A program made the translations under genes and the position numbers. Shown here in pieces: positions 59,341 through 60,850 of a DNA stretch of 60,850 nt. This stretch comes from Apostichopus parvimensis (lineage: Eukaryota; Echinodermata; Holothuroidea; Aspidochirotida; Stichopodidae), in contig KN889890.1 of assembly GCA_000934455.1 (NCBI GenBank), positions 3,221 to 64,070 on the forward strand. Reading direction: 5' to 3'. How positions within the stretch are numbered: the first letter of the stretch is position 1; the number at the start of each line of letters is the position of its first letter. Under the pieces are notes generated by a model. It was not told the origin of the DNA. It saw only the letters and a list, made by a program, of their open reading frames with translations, and ran no database searches.

Positions 59341-59541
59341 GATTTTGGGACATTACAATTTCCTTCCTGTAATGGAGACCAACCGGCTGCTGGACTTGTA
59401 TCTTTACAGATGATTAGGGAACATAATCTCAACGCCTACCGGTTGGATGCAAATGTATCCTGTATAAACGGCCGTATGTCTTTGGATTTTATCGTAAATG
59501 CCGGTAATAGCATAATCCTTCTTGTTCAAGAGCTTGTTTAA
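59341..59541 (+). CDS. Candidate terminal coding exon, unrecognised
   Basis: A strong acceptor (TTATTTAGCTTTTGCAG) ends at 59340. From the next base 66 codons are open in phase 0, ending in TAA at 59539-59541. The product starts DFGTLQFPSCNGDQPAAG and ends hydrophobic (SIILLVQELV). Composition is mixed, without simple repeats. A polyadenylation signal AATAAA followed by a TG-rich element lies 560 bp downstream. I recognise no domain. A non-terminal reading with a donor at TGCCG|GTAATA near 59500 is also possible. Confidence 0.28.
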   Translation, partial: DFGTLQFPSCNGDQPAAGLVSLQMIREHNLNAYRLDANVSCINGRMSLDFIVNAGNSIILLVQELV

Positions 59542-59679
59542 GTGTCACAGATCATTACTTGTAATTCAGTAAGTGGGTCTGATTGACATTTTATAAATAT
59601 ACAGCAAAAACCAATCCATGTTTCTCCCTTCTCGCTCTTTACTCTTCGACTGTTAATTCTAAGCGATATAAATAATGCT

Positions 59680-59840
59680 TAGAACCCTGGTATTCAAACT
59701 GTTTTTGCTTGGTGACCCCAATTTTCACCTTAATCGACACTCCCATCGGCACTACTGTATGTCGTGGCCTAGGTAAGGGGACCAACGGGCAGAGGGTGTC
59801 CCCACCCCACCCCCACCCCTCATATTTGAGAACCTTTTAT
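59680..59840. mobile_element. Possible hAT-type MITE remnant
   Basis: The left side reads CCCTGGTATTCAAACTG followed by TTGGTGACCCC. The right side, reverse-complemented, reads AAAAGGTTCTCAAATATG followed by a G-rich block. This GGTTCTCAAA...GACCCC layout is common at hAT MITE ends. No target duplication was found, so it is decayed or misjudged. Confidence 0.3.
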
Positions 59841-60101
59841 GTATGAGTATTAAAGGATGCTTCTAAGTTGAAAGATGGCATTATACTTTGCAACTTTTGA
59901 AGTAATAATTAAATTTACATTCAAGATTTTTCCACTATTTTCCACAAATACATCGACAATGATTTTTTGCCTGCAAACCATTGCATCAACACTCTCATTC
60001 TAACGTTAAGATATACATGGTTACAATCTGAACTTCTCTTTTTCTCTTCTGCTTAGTGGGATTCATTTACAACTTAATACAGAATATTTTGCGTCCAACA
60101 A

Positions 60102-60123
60102 AATAAAAGTTTTTGTTTTGTTT
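60102..60123 (+). terminator. Possible polyadenylation signal
   Basis: AATAAA at 60102-60107 is followed at once by GTTTTTGTTTTGTTT, a G/T-rich downstream element. It would serve the candidate exon at 59341-59541. AATAAA is common by chance in AT-rich DNA, but the pairing with a T/G-rich element is less so. Confidence 0.25.
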
Positions 60124-60850
60124 CACCTCCAATCTTATTTCTTAAATGTCATCATTTCTGGTGGACTAAAGCTACAGACAATGTATTCAGGTATCCTGCC
60201 TCTCTTTATGTTACCATCCAATATATCCCTTTGACCATATACGGTAATAAATTCAGGATAAAGAGTCCGCTTTAATAATGTCAACAATAAATTGTCGTAA
60301 CATTCTACAGTAACAGTAACGTTTCCCACTACTGCATATATGCATGTACTAAATGTGTGTACACATACCGTACGACTCTGTATTTGGACAAGAATTTCAC
60401 TTTCGTTCACACATTTCGCCCTTTGGTTGGCCTCGAGATCTCATGGGTAAGAGGCCCCACTTGGTCACCAAGTTTGCTAACGATTCCTGATAAAATTGGA
60501 GCTATTCTTTCAATTAAGTGTTTGACATGACCTCCATTCAACCTTAGGGAGGTTTACAAACTCCTTAAGTACCTAAATTGAGCTAAATTTAACAGAAACA
60601 TATAAAAAAAAAATATGCTCTAAAATATTATACAAAATAACCTATAGACACATATCAACCAGCAAATAAATGAAAATTTTCAAGAGGTAAAATTTGTAAA
60701 AGTTGGTATTATTAACGAGATAACCTTTATTTATTTTTTTTGATTAATATTATAAATATGATAAAATATCAAGTAAAACTTTCTGAAAATCTTTTTACAA
60801 GCCTGTTCTCTCACAGTGACGTGCTAAGTATAATGCATGTTAGAACAGAA
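60124..60850. other. Non-coding stretch
   Basis: No gene seen to the end of the window. Confidence 0.4.

Overview
The window looks like nuclear DNA of a marine invertebrate. I lean towards an echinoderm, possibly a sea cucumber, on the general look of its repeats; that is an impression, not a demonstrated identification. It is AT-rich, has long G or C homopolymers, three assembly gaps (50, 175 and 445 N) and no reading frame longer than about 200 codons that is not low-complexity or gap-spanning. There are no operons, rRNA genes, phage genes, CRISPR arrays or other prokaryotic features. No complete gene can be recognised, so this is either intergenic DNA or the intron of a large gene.

The readable content is repeat biology. 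(1) Cut-and-paste element relics with identifiable ends and target-site duplications: two opposite-facing copies of one TTAA-flanked MITE (33.6 and 56.6 kb), a second TTAA family (25.8 kb), a weaker third (53.9 kb), a 592-bp hAT-like element with a perfect 8-bp duplication (18.9 kb), two CAGG-ended elements with perfect 6-bp duplications (20.6 and 42.1 kb), and a piggyBac-like transposase remnant (57.6 kb). (2) Retroelements: two closely related copies of a tRNA-derived SINE (27.0 and 38.6 kb) whose body keeps a UUCG-loop hairpin, a probable second SINE (10.1 kb), and two LINE-type 3' tails (2.9 and 57.0 kb). (3) An unusual density of local tandem duplications, mostly two copies with units of 60-600 bp, at about 4.4, 6.2, 7.3, 12.3, 31.9, 33.5, 40.5, 50.5, 53.3, 55.2, 57.8 and 58.5 kb, plus true minisatellites at 13.6, 20.0, 30.2 and 50.8 kb.

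The clearest single story is at 33.5-34.4 kb. An old tandem duplication carries a TTAA MITE in one copy, and the other copy keeps the empty TTAA site, so the insertion point can be read base by base.

Coding content is weak. A handful of short open stretches sit next to convincing splice sites: a two-exon minus-strand candidate with matching phases at 41.3-41.75 kb, a possible terminal exon with a downstream polyadenylation signal at 59.3-60.1 kb, and single candidates at 32.35, 44.35 and 48.3 kb. None matches a protein family I recognise, and all are given low confidence. Regulatory-looking motifs (a phased array of CRE-like octamers at 30.2 kb, a palindrome with a perfect CRE at 45.05 kb, an RFX X-box at 26.5 kb, two DR1 sites at 58.6-58.75 kb) are sequence matches only.
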